NCBI RefSeq assembly: GCF_003955665.1 | Contig: NZ_RXHU01000066.1 | Coordinates: 124,001-188,000 of the forward strand | Reading direction: 5' to 3' | DNA length: 64,000 nt | Source: Paenibacillus whitsoniae | Lineage (GTDB): Bacteria; Bacillota; Bacilli; Paenibacillales; NBRC-103111 | Shown here: positions 51,365 through 58,280 of the stretch, in pieces | How positions within the stretch are numbered: the first letter of the stretch is position 1 | Layout of the letters: each line of letters starts with the position of its first letter | Notes under the pieces: model-generated | Told to the model about the DNA's origin: nothing | Seen by the model: the letters and a program-made list of their open reading frames with translations, nothing else | Database searches by the model: none | Made by a program: the position numbers and the translations under genes

Positions 51365-51474
51365 AATAAGAGGGCCCCCCGCAATGATGGTAAACTTCAT
51401 TATATCGCAAAAATCGCCGAAAAAGGAGGGGGGTTCGACTCTGTCAAGAGGGAAAAGAGGAGGGAGACGCTGTG

Positions 51475-51867
51475 TTACCGGATAAAATGTCCTCTACGTC
51501 TCCCTCGCGGCGAGAGCATTTTTTTCAACGTGTGTACGAATACTGCCAACATGGCGTTTTTCTTATCTGTACGATGACGCGCGGAACGGGGCAGATCGAT
51601 CAAAGCTGATAGTGAATGGGAAGCTACGTTTTCGTTTAGGGGTTGTTGTGCTTCTTCGACAGGCATGCGCACAGAAATTGAGGCAGCAGCGGTTTCTCGA
51701 TGACTTTGGAGCAGTGCAGCCATGGTTATTTCATATTCAGTTATTCGTTGGTTTAGTTGGATATTTTCATCTTTAAGCTCATGTATGAGTGTGTATAGGA
51801 GTTTCAAAGATAATTTCGGTGTCGCTTGTATGCGATCGGTTTGAAGATCGTCTGCAGGTTGAGCCAT
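51475..51867 (-). CDS. hypothetical protein
   Basis: A 130-residue protein I do not recognise. The start is firm (AAGGAGGCATTC, 5 bases further to ATG). Residues about 18-58 form a likely coiled-coil helix (LLYTLIHELKDENIQLNQRITEYEITMAALLQ). A polar middle is followed by a basic tail (KKMLSPRGRRRGHFIR). No signal peptide or membrane helix. It sits alone between the sensor kinase and a VOC gene. A copy of the TATATATTATGTAAACAAA element lies about 120 bases upstream and could be its control site. Confidence 0.7.
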   Translation of the reverse strand: MAQPADDLQTDRIQATPKLSLKLLYTLIHELKDENIQLNQRITEYEITMAALLQSHRETAAASISVRMPVEEAQQPLNENVASHSLSALIDLPRSARHRTDKKNAMLAVFVHTLKKMLSPRGRRRGHFIR

Positions 51868-51983
51868 TTTGAATGCCTCCTTATAACTAAGTTAGGAATC
51901 TATTTTCATAGAATAGCCGATTACGCTTAAAATGTTGCTCGAATATCGTTGTCGTTTTGTCACTTTTCATGATGAATGGATGA

Positions 51984-52013
51984 TGGTATTTTTGTTTACA
52001 TAATATATATTAT
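51984..52013 (-). repeat. TATATATTATGTAAACAAA element, copy 3 (inverted)
   Basis: On the minus strand: CATAATATATATTATGTAAACAAAAATACC. It contains the palindrome ACATAATATATATTATGT. Confidence 0.65.
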
Positions 52014-52035
52014 GTTTAATTGATCTATTACATCG

Positions 52036-52076
52036 CGAAAAAGACGCTAGGGAAGATACCCAGCGTCTTTCTTTTT
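52036..52076. terminator. terminator downstream of the VOC gene
   Basis: AAAGACGCT pairs with AGCGTCTTT, with GGG/CCC inside and short A/T runs on both flanks; it lies 3' of the minus-strand VOC gene. Confidence 0.75.
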
Positions 52077-52107
52077 GATCACAGTACGAGAGTGCTCTCC
52101 GTTAGCA

Positions 52108-52524
52108 TTAACCTTGTGCCGCATCCATGTTCATGCAGTTAATGGCCCACAGATGGCCGTCCAAGTCCACGAAGCCCCAATGATACATGAACCCATGATT
52201 TTCAGGTTCAGCGTGCAATTTCCCGCCCAAGGCAACTGCGGTATTTACAATCTCATCGACCTTTTCCCGGCTCTCGAAGGCCAACGCGATCGTCATCTGT
52301 GCATACTTGCTCGTATCGACGGATTCCCTCTCCGTAAGCGTATTAAAGAATGCTTGATTGATCAACATGACCTGCAGGTTATCGCCAATCATGATGGCAG
52401 CCGAATTCTCGTTATCAGGGAATTGCGGGTTGAGCTCGAATCCGAGCCCTGTGAAGAACGCTTTTGATTGTTCTACGTTTTTTACAGGTAGGTTGAAGCT
52501 TGTGAATGTGGACGTTAATGCCAT
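52108..52524 (-). CDS. VOC family protein (glyoxalase/bleomycin-resistance-like)
   Basis: A 138-residue protein of the vicinal-oxygen-chelate fold, in the PhnB/YaeR-like subgroup: TSFNLPVKNVEQSKAFFTGLGFELNPQFPDNEN, the second repeat LGGKLHAEPENHGFMYHWGFVDLDGHLWAI. It keeps His in the DGHLW block and Glu in the EPENHG region as possible metal ligands. The start ATG follows GAGGTG. Members range from metal-dependent isomerases to antibiotic-binding proteins; activity not predictable. Single gene. Confidence 0.9.
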   Translation of the reverse strand: MALTSTFTSFNLPVKNVEQSKAFFTGLGFELNPQFPDNENSAAIMIGDNLQVMLINQAFFNTLTERESVDTSKYAQMTIALAFESREKVDEIVNTAVALGGKLHAEPENHGFMYHWGFVDLDGHLWAINCMNMDAAQG

Positions 52525-52701
52525 GTTAAAACACCTCTTCGTCAAATTTAATTGTTTTCATATATGCTTTCTTTTATATAGACGACAGCCGATCCGAGAA
52601 TTCATCGGTCTTCCTGGATACGGTAGCATAAATTTTAGTAGGGGGACAGAGAAGCGTTAGCCTGAAGCGACTCAAAGGTTTTATTTCTATAGGAGAATTC
52701 C

Positions 52702-53442
52702 ATGGATCAAAAGGAACAAAATCGTCAATTAGACCAAATAAAACAAATGCAACAAATGTTTCAAAACGAACATGAAAACGCAACCTTATCCCATGTATCC
52801 TATGGGAAAATCACACGGTAAGTAGAAATTCCGATAAGTTTACCTGAACAGCGCCAGCTGAGCCATCCCGGCGTGGAAAAATTAATGGTACCCCTTCCAA
52901 TTATCGAAAACCCGAACTATAAAGGGAGTGGAAAGTTAACAGGAAAAGTAGCACTTTTTACAGGAGGAGACAGCAGTAGCAATTGCGTTTGCCAAAGAAG
53001 GCGCAGATGTTGCTATTTCATACTTAGACGAACATGAGGATGCAAATAGAACAAAGACGAGGATTGAACAACTCGGACAACGTTGTTTACGCATGCCTGG
53101 TGACTTGCGAGACAAACAACAATCTATCTCTATTGTTGAACAAACGGTTAATTCGTTTGGACGTCTCGATATTCTTTGTAACCACGTTGGTATCCAATTC
53201 CAACAACTAAGTCTGCTTGACATTACTCTCATTTTTACACAACAAGAGCAGCACTTCCTCATTTAAAACCAGGCAGCTCAATCATTAACACTACTTCAGT
53301 GGTGACTTATGTAAGTGAGCAGCAAATGATAGATTATACGGCCACAAAAGGCGCAATAGTTGGTTGGACACGGGCCTTGGCTGAAAATGTCGTGAAACAA
53401 GGGATCCGAGTCAATGCCGTCGCCCCCGGCCGAATTTCCTAA
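52702..53442 (+). pseudogene. decayed SDR gene (YdaD/general stress protein 39-like)
   Basis: Remnant of a glucose/ribitol-dehydrogenase-like SDR. It keeps a ribosome site (AGGAG) and start: MDQKEQNRQLDQIKQMQQMF. Four lesions are visible. (1) An in-frame TAA at 52819, with the same frame continuing as [39 protein letters not shown]. (2) Loss of the GIGRA part of the cofactor loop with a frame change; the next frame reads [23 protein letters not shown] and [13 protein letters not shown]. (3) A further deletion and frame change before [35 protein letters not shown] and [10 protein letters not shown]. (4) An early stop after GRIS, so the C-terminus is missing. The gene cannot yield a working enzyme. 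Confidence 0.88.
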
Positions 53443-54023
53443 TGAAAGAAGGCTATCATTTTGAGATATGAATTTAATCCCAGAAGTAAAGCTATTGCTA
53501 GTAAACCATTCAAATGAAAAAGTAAAGAAGGTCTATATCAAGGATACCTGGCCAATGTCTAGGACTTAGACCACCATACTATTGCTACCCAAGTTTTGAG
53601 TTGAATTATCCAATAATCTAGTGATACCAGATAAAAAGACTTCAAAACACCTGATTGGTAAGATGAACCGGAGCCGGACTCATACACCAGAAGGGAAGGA
53701 GCTGCTGTAAATTACTCCGGCGACATAAACATAAGTGCTTTCAGATCCCCGTCATTCGGGGATCTTTTATTTCGGGAAGAATAACGTGGAAAATCCCCAA
53801 AGCTGTCTTTTTCCTTGCCATTTGCTCCCATCGGTCCGATAATGAATCGCTGTGTTTTATTTTGTGGAAAGTAAAGGAGGATTATGCAAGAATAATCTCA
53901 TTTGAAAAGCTTTTAATTTTTCCGACGAACAAAAAATGATTGGTACAATGTGTCTGCTTATTTAACTTCTTAAGTGAATACAATATATATGTTTCAAATT
54001 ACTCAAAAGGGTGTGCTAAAATT
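53443..54023. other. AT-rich intergenic stretch, probably more gene remnants
   Basis: No convincing gene in about 580 bases. A 33-codon frame at 53468-53569 has a poor ribosome site. The text MNRSRTHTPEGKELL just before 53710 could be the tail of a lost gene, as a terminator follows it. A GGAGG at 53876 is only 3 bases from an ATG that stops after three codons. Confidence 0.5.
53743..53772 (+). terminator. terminator-like hairpin without an intact gene upstream
   Basis: AGATCCCC/GGGGATCT around GTCATTC, followed by TTTATTT. Confidence 0.75.
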
Positions 54024-54116
54024 ATGACTAATCAAAAGAAAAGCGTGAAATCCGAAAAGCAAAAAAACCAAAAACCAAATCAAAAGGGCAAAATTGAAGA
54101 GGCAAATAGTAATTAA
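54024..54116 (+). CDS. tiny Lys/Gln/Asn-rich protein, unrecognised
   Basis: A 30-residue frame (MTNQKKSVKSEKQKNQ..., ending EEANSN) with AAAGGGTG upstream at acceptable distance. Extremely hydrophilic and basic with no hydrophobic core, like some small spore-core proteins; this resemblance is compositional only. The next tiny gene, of similar character, starts 54 bases later and the tlp spore gene lies about 620 bases downstream. Confidence 0.4.
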   Translation: MTNQKKSVKSEKQKNQKPNQKGKIEEANSN

Positions 54117-54169
54117 AGTGGTTAGTTAACAAAATGGTTCACCTAAAGAAATAGAAAAGAGGTAACTAA

Positions 54170-54301
54170 ATGTCCGATAAAACTAAAACTAAGAGAACCA
54201 AATCTCAGCGTACTGTAGATAAGGAACTGCAATCTCGAACTCGAAAATCGCCTGATCAGTCTGCACAAAATAATACACACGATCAACCAGGTGATGCTTA
54301 A
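54170..54301 (+). CDS. small basic hydrophilic protein, unrecognised
   Basis: A 43-residue frame (MSDKTKTKRTKSQRTVDK..., ending DQPGDA) with a good GAGGT ribosome site 8 bases ahead and a strong terminator right after the stop, which together argue that it is expressed. Rich in Lys, Arg, Thr, Gln; no hydrophobic segment. The composition would suit a minor small acid-soluble spore protein, but no family is recognised. Confidence 0.6.
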   Translation: MSDKTKTKRTKSQRTVDKELQSRTRKSPDQSAQNNTHDQPGDA

Positions 54302-54316
54302 AATGGCGTTTCTGCC

Positions 54317-54363
54317 GACCCGCAAGAAAACACTTAAACAAGTGTCTTTCTTGCGGGTCATTT
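54317..54363 (+). terminator. strong rho-independent terminator
   Basis: GACCCGCAAGAAA pairs with TTTCTTGCGGGTC, with ACACTT/AAGTGT inside, then ATTTCG. Confidence 0.88.
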
Positions 54364-54734
54364 CGTTTAGGCTACCGCGTATCCGATAAGCTTCAAGGAA
54401 AAGTAGAAGGAGAGTAGGTGCTCTAAACGAAACAAATGAAGGGAGTTAAACCACATCACACCGTCGAACTCGCTAACCAGGAACACCTGATCGAGAATTT
54501 GTCCGTGCAGCCCTTTGGCGTTTGCGTCAAAGGGCTGTTTACTATGCGTTTCATTTAGACGTAGATATCCGCATGGTTTTTTTTGACAGAATATATATTC
54601 CAAATTCCTGCTGTGTGTCATAGCAAGAAGTATCTCGTGAATATTGTCTATTTACTTATTTTTTGAATAATTGAATTGGTTTTGAGGAATTGTATAACAG
54701 GATGTCAATCTATCGTTAAGGAGGAAAATATAGT
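54364..54734. other. intergenic stretch with one terminator-like hairpin
   Basis: About 370 bases. CAGCCCTTTG/CAAAGGGCTG (54508-54537), followed by TTT, forms a hairpin. A 40-codon frame overlapping it (from 54436, MKGVKPHHTVELANQEHLIE) is not recognised; the hairpin suggests the 3' end of a lost gene. A TTGACA near 54588 may belong to a promoter but has no matching -10. Confidence 0.45.
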
Positions 54735-54950
54735 ATGGCAAACCCAGACAATCGTGAAGATAACCCAGCTCGTATCCAGAATGCTATCGATCATACAATA
54801 GCCAATCTGCATGAAGCAGAAGATTATCTTGATGAGCATGCGGACGAAATATCTGCCGTAGACAAAGAGAATATCGAAGCCAAAAATGCGCGTCGCCAAC
54901 AAGCAATCAGCGGCTTCATCGAGGAGAAAAAAGACGAATCGAACAATTAA
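54735..54950 (+). CDS. tlp: small acid-soluble spore protein Tlp
   Basis: A 71-residue spore-core protein of the Tlp (thioredoxin-like, by name only) family. It matches family features throughout: MANPDNREDNPARIQNAI, HTIANLHEAEDYLDEH, then NIEAKNARRQQAISGFIEE and an acidic tail. The start has AAGGAGGA. In Bacillus tlp is expressed in the forespore under sigma-G or sigma-F. Here the upstream region contains TGAATA about 18 bases before an AATTGTATA, which is only a partial fit to a forespore promoter. A terminator follows at once. Confidence 0.92.
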   Translation: MANPDNREDNPARIQNAIDHTIANLHEAEDYLDEHADEISAVDKENIEAKNARRQQAISGFIEEKKDESNN

Positions 54951-54952
54951 GA

Positions 54953-54986
54953 AAAAGCGAAGACCTTTCATGAGGATCGCTTTTTT
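54953..54986 (+). terminator. rho-independent terminator of tlp
   Basis: AAAAGCGA/TCGCTTTT with AGACCT/GAGGA inside, then TT. Confidence 0.85.
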
Positions 54987-55144
54987 GCTGGTTTTATTGA
55001 AGTTAAACAGTGAAGGATTGATTTTTCAAAACAGCGCTTGGTACCGTCAGATACTGAGCGCTCTTTTTATAGTTCTTGTCTTTTAAAGATATATGTTCTT
55101 GTCCTCCGACAAATATTGTCGAATGCCAAGAATATAGTCCGATT

Positions 55145-55175
55145 AAAATCCGCAGATATTGCGGATTTTTTCTTT
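55145..55175 (+). terminator. terminator-like hairpin, no gene directly upstream
   Basis: AAAATCCGC pairs perfectly with GCGGATTTT around AGATATT, followed by TTCTTTT. Confidence 0.7.
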
Positions 55176-55176
55176 T

Positions 55177-55254
55177 ATCAGAACAAATTCTTGTCATAGC
55201 TGTGTGTCATCAATTTGTTCCGATTGCCAATCTGTGCCTAGAATTTGTTCTGAT
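55177..55254. repeat. inverted 15-base repeat with a third degenerate unit
   Basis: ATCAGAACAAATTCT (55177-55191) is the exact reverse complement of AGAATTTGTTCTGAT (55240-55254). Between them CAATTTGTTCCGATT (55211-55225) is a near copy of the second arm. Confidence 0.65.
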
Positions 55255-55459
55255 TACCGTGGCATACCTTTATATTATCCTGATCCGGCAAGACAATTTA
55301 ATAACTTGAAAAATTCTCTAGTACCTAGCTTAGACCCGTAATACTTCCGCCCTGTTCATCGCCAGGATGATGTTTTATAGTTGAAATATTAACGATTTCT
55401 CCCTAGAAGCTAATACTTGAATATGTTTTAACAAATTATCACGGAAGGGGAACTGCATT

Positions 55460-56185
55460 ATGAACCTTATTGATCCTTTATTTCAAGAAAAGTTAAAAAA
55501 GCAATTTGAAGAAATCACAAAAACTTTAAGCTCACTGCCCAAAATAGACTGGAATGCACAATTTTCCTTACTCGAGGAAATCGCTATTGAAGGGGCCGAC
55601 AAGGGTTGGACTATTCCGCCTCACTCAACTATTAGGGAATGCCAAGAAATGATTGAGGGAAAGAGTAAAGTCGGAGTTGACTATGAATTTAAATTGCACT
55701 ATGAAGAACTTGATAACTACAACAGAATGAAAAGTGAATTATTATCGGTTAGTTCTTTTGGAGGTAAGTGGAAGAAGCTTCTTGAGGATTGCTTTATTAA
55801 TTATGAACAGGGTCGACATGCTATTGTAATACCAAGCCTATTTTTAATTTTAGAGGGCGTAATTTTTGATATTGTTAAAAATCAGAAATGGAAGATAGCT
55901 TTTAGGAGAATAAATAAACAAATTACTGATGGAAGCATACAAAAGCCTTTATTTACCTCAGTTCGGAGATTTATTGATAAAGCTTTCGGATATGGATATT
56001 TTGAAGTTGAGTCATTTAAACCATCATTTATTAATCGCAACTGGGTACTGCATGGCAGAGATAATATTGGCGAATGGGAGTCCGTTGATGCACTGAGACT
56101 TTTTAACGCTCTATATAGCTTAACATTTTTTGATGATTTTTATGGTAAAGATACTATGGAGAACGAGCTTAAAGTTATGAAGTAA
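55460..56185 (+). CDS. hypothetical protein with HEPN-like RNase motif
   Basis: A 241-residue protein with AAGGGGAA at the right distance from its ATG. I do not recognise a named family. The C-terminal third reads INRNWVLHGRDNIGEWESVDALRLFNALYSL. The core R193-N-x3-H198 fits the Rx4H pattern of HEPN domains with the usual polar residue after Arg, and the following acidic-then-helical pattern is also HEPN-like. The N-terminal half is helical and charged. It is visibly richer in A+T than genes at 30-42 kb and sits in a region with gene decay, suggesting transfer. HEPN proteins often act as RNases in toxin-antitoxin or phage-defence modules; here that is inference. Confidence 0.65.
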   Translation: MNLIDPLFQEKLKKQFEEITKTLSSLPKIDWNAQFSLLEEIAIEGADKGWTIPPHSTIRECQEMIEGKSKVGVDYEFKLHYEELDNYNRMKSELLSVSSFGGKWKKLLEDCFINYEQGRHAIVIPSLFLILEGVIFDIVKNQKWKIAFRRINKQITDGSIQKPLFTSVRRFIDKAFGYGYFEVESFKPSFINRNWVLHGRDNIGEWESVDALRLFNALYSLTFFDDFYGKDTMENELKVMK

Positions 56186-56317
56186 GTTTTTATAGACTTA
56201 TAAGCTATTGAGTTGCATGGTGTAAAGAGACTTGAGAGCCACCTGTATCTTGTTTGAAAAAATGTAGTGTGATACTCTTTTCGTAGTTAGTCGAATGGAA
56301 GATGGGAGGGCTCCGAT

Positions 56318-57025
56318 TTGCAAATAAATTTTGTGGTGCCAATTTTAATTGCAATTGTTGGTTGGTGGATTGCAATCACAAATTTAAATAGGCAACACCG
56401 CAGGAACATTGAACTAGATCGTAATAAATTTAAAAGAGAACTGCAAATTAAGACAGCGGACGAAGCAATAAAACATCTTGCAATTACAAGAGAAAAACTT
56501 GGCGATGTACATTTATTGCTTACTTTGCTACCTGGTGACCTAAAAGTCAAATATACAATTGATGCAGCTGAAATATCTTTCAAAAGGTGGGAAAAGCCAA
56601 ATGATCAAATTAATGATCTTTGGGATAGTGCAAGAAAACCCGCTTACAATTTCTTATACTTCTTTGAGTCGAGAGAAGTTGTACTGAACGAATTCATATT
56701 AATGAAAAATGAGTTTCTACGAAAGTTATCTGAAACTGAAAGAGGACTTAATAAGTGTACTATTCGAATTGCTGAATTATACTACTCAAAATATTTGAAC
56801 AATATAAAATTGAGTGATTTAGAGACTCAAGAGTTAACTGATTATTGCCAGTCTAGTGGCGAATTAATTATAGACTTACTTACATACATCTACGATTTCA
56901 ATGTTGAGCTGCAAAATGCATTCCTTAGTGAGACATTTGATTACAAAGTACAACAACGTGAGCCGAATGATTTAAAGTATACCGTACTAAAAAGGGAAAT
57001 AAATGAACTTAATATAAAAAAATAA
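56318..57025 (+). CDS. hypothetical protein with N-terminal membrane anchor
   Basis: A 235-residue protein with TTG start 7 bases after GGGAGGG. Residues about 3-24 form one membrane helix (NFVVPILIAIVGWWIAITNL), followed by a basic stretch (NRQHRRNIELDRNKFKREL). This places the remaining about 200 residues in the cytoplasm. They look wholly helical, with coiled-coil-like parts such as VVLNEFILMKNEFLRKLSETERGLNK. No family recognised. It follows the HEPN-like gene by 130 bases on the same strand with similar AT-rich codon use, and a shared terminator comes after it, so the two may be a functional pair. Confidence 0.65.
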   Translation: MQINFVVPILIAIVGWWIAITNLNRQHRRNIELDRNKFKRELQIKTADEAIKHLAITREKLGDVHLLLTLLPGDLKVKYTIDAAEISFKRWEKPNDQINDLWDSARKPAYNFLYFFESREVVLNEFILMKNEFLRKLSETERGLNKCTIRIAELYYSKYLNNIKLSDLETQELTDYCQSSGELIIDLLTYIYDFNVELQNAFLSETFDYKVQQREPNDLKYTVLKREINELNIKK

Positions 57026-57029
57026 AAAG

Positions 57030-57065
57030 ACTCCGATCGAATTAAATTGACTCGGAGGTTTTTTA
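57030..57065. terminator. bidirectional terminator between converging genes
   Basis: CTCCGA/TCGGAG extended by AGA/TT pairing, with AAAAA on one side and TTTTTT on the other. Confidence 0.85.
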
Positions 57066-57076
57066 TTATAATCGTT

Positions 57077-58048
57077 TTAATGAATAGAGGCTGCAAGAGC
57101 CCTAGCAATATTAAACCCATGAAGTCGTCCATCATCAATAAATACCTTATTCGTAATCCCGCCAGTCACCACGCCGGCGACAAAAGCATTAGGAACATTG
57201 GTTTCAAACGTATCTGAATTAAACTTAGGAACCTGCGTTTCAGCGTCTAGTTCAATCCCCAACTGCTGCAGGAGAGCAACATCAGGGCGATACCCAATTA
57301 ATGAGAAGACAAATTCATTGGGAACTTTAATCAGATTGTCACCCCGCTGCACATAAACAGATGTTTCATCAATTGCGGTAACCGCGGCTTCGGGATAGAA
57401 GAGAATTCGTCCTTTCTCAATCATGTTCCGAATGTCGAGCAATAGCGTAGGCTTAATACCTTGATACACGGTTGGTCCACGATGAACAAGAGTTACCTCA
57501 GCTCCGCTTCGATAAAGATCGATTGCCGCCTCAATGGCCGAATTTTTCCCTCCAGCCACAAGCACAGCTCTCCCTGCATAGGAATGACCCTCTGAGTAAT
57601 AATGTTTCACTTTTGGGAGTTGCTCTCCCGGTACACCTAACAATCTTGGTTGATCGTAAATACCGGTTGCAAAAACGAGCTGCCGTGCTTCATACACGCG
57701 TTCTTGTCCCTGATGATCACTGCAAACAATGCGAAAATGGTTCAAGAGACGTACGACTTCCGTGACGTGATGGAAGGTTAAAATATTTAATTTCTGTCTC
57801 ATGACAACAGAACGATAGTATCGCAACACTTCAGACCGGGAAGGGCGTTCTTCTTCCGACAGAAAAGGAATGTCTGCGATCTCAAGTCTATCACTTGTAC
57901 TATAGAAACGCATATTTACGGGGAAGGAAAGGATGGAATTAACAATTGCACCTTTCTCTAGAATTAAATAATGAATACCTTGCTTCTGCAGGGCAGCACC
58001 TACGGATAGTCCGCATGGACCGCCACCAATGACGATGACATCGATCAC
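57077..58048 (-). CDS. ypdA: YpdA family bacillithiol disulfide reductase
   Basis: FAD/NADPH-dependent oxidoreductase of 323 residues. FAD motif VIVIGGGPCGLSVGAAL at the N-terminus, NADPH motif VLVAGGKNSAIEAAIDLY in the middle and late FAD contact VPNAFVAGVVTGGITNKVFIDDGRLHG. It lacks the CxxC redox pair of thioredoxin reductases but keeps Cys11 (GGGPCG), as expected for YpdA/Bdr, which reduces oxidised bacillithiol. The early block SFPVNMRFYSTSDRLEIADIPF is distinctive of the family. Divergent from the metal/peptide ABC operon; the two share a palindromic word in the intergenic region. Confidence 0.93.
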   Translation of the reverse strand: MIDVIVIGGGPCGLSVGAALQKQGIHYLILEKGAIVNSILSFPVNMRFYSTSDRLEIADIPFLSEEERPSRSEVLRYYRSVVMRQKLNILTFHHVTEVVRLLNHFRIVCSDHQGQERVYEARQLVFATGIYDQPRLLGVPGEQLPKVKHYYSEGHSYAGRAVLVAGGKNSAIEAAIDLYRSGAEVTLVHRGPTVYQGIKPTLLLDIRNMIEKGRILFYPEAAVTAIDETSVYVQRGDNLIKVPNEFVFSLIGYRPDVALLQQLGIELDAETQVPKFNSDTFETNVPNAFVAGVVTGGITNKVFIDDGRLHGFNIARALAASIH

Positions 58049-58088
58049 AGCTGTTTCACCTCATAAATATATAAATTGTAATCTCGAT

Positions 58089-58100
58089 GCACACGTGTGC
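58089..58100. promoter_or_regulatory. 12-bp palindrome in the ypdA/ABC intergenic region
   Basis: GCACACGTGTGC, a perfect palindrome about 45 bases upstream of the ypdA start. Its first nine bases recur at 58244-58252 next to the ABC operon. Confidence 0.45.
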
Positions 58101-58205
58101 GGTTTGGGTTAAGCCTAGCATAAAACAATGGGAAAGAGAAGAAGCATTTTAGACCTATGGGGAAATGAATCTAGCCCTTAGAACGATTTTTACTAATGAC
58201 AACAT

Positions 58206-58252
58206 TATAATATTGTGTTACTATTTACGCAAATCGTGTTACTGCACACGTG
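58206..58252 (+). promoter_or_regulatory. promoter and operator-like repeats of the ABC importer operon
   Basis: -10 box TATAAT (58206-58211) without a clear -35. Downstream are two direct GTGTTACT repeats (58215-58222 and 58236-58243), 21 bases apart (two helical turns), and GCACACGTG (58244-58252). Their place over the transcription start suggests repressor binding, possibly metal-responsive given the operon's type. Confidence 0.5.
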
Positions 58253-58280
58253 AACATTTTAAAAAAGGGGAGTGTATATT

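Larger units (their letters stand above)
54987..55459. other. AT-rich intergenic stretch with several hairpins and a small repeat cluster
   Basis: No supportable gene. It holds AGCGCT...AGCGCTCTTTTT near 55034-55070, a terminator-like AAAATCCGC/GCGGATTTTTT (55145-55175), and three related words around AATTTGTTC (55177-55254). Confidence 0.5.

Noticed and set aside
53468-53569. 33-codon frame MNLIPEVKLLLVNHSNEK...
   Set aside because: Poor ribosome-site spacing, no terminator directly after it, and located among gene remnants.
54436-54558. 40-codon frame MKGVKPHHTVELANQEHLIE...
   Set aside because: Considered as a transposase fragment, but no family motif is recognisable and a terminator-like hairpin lies inside the frame.
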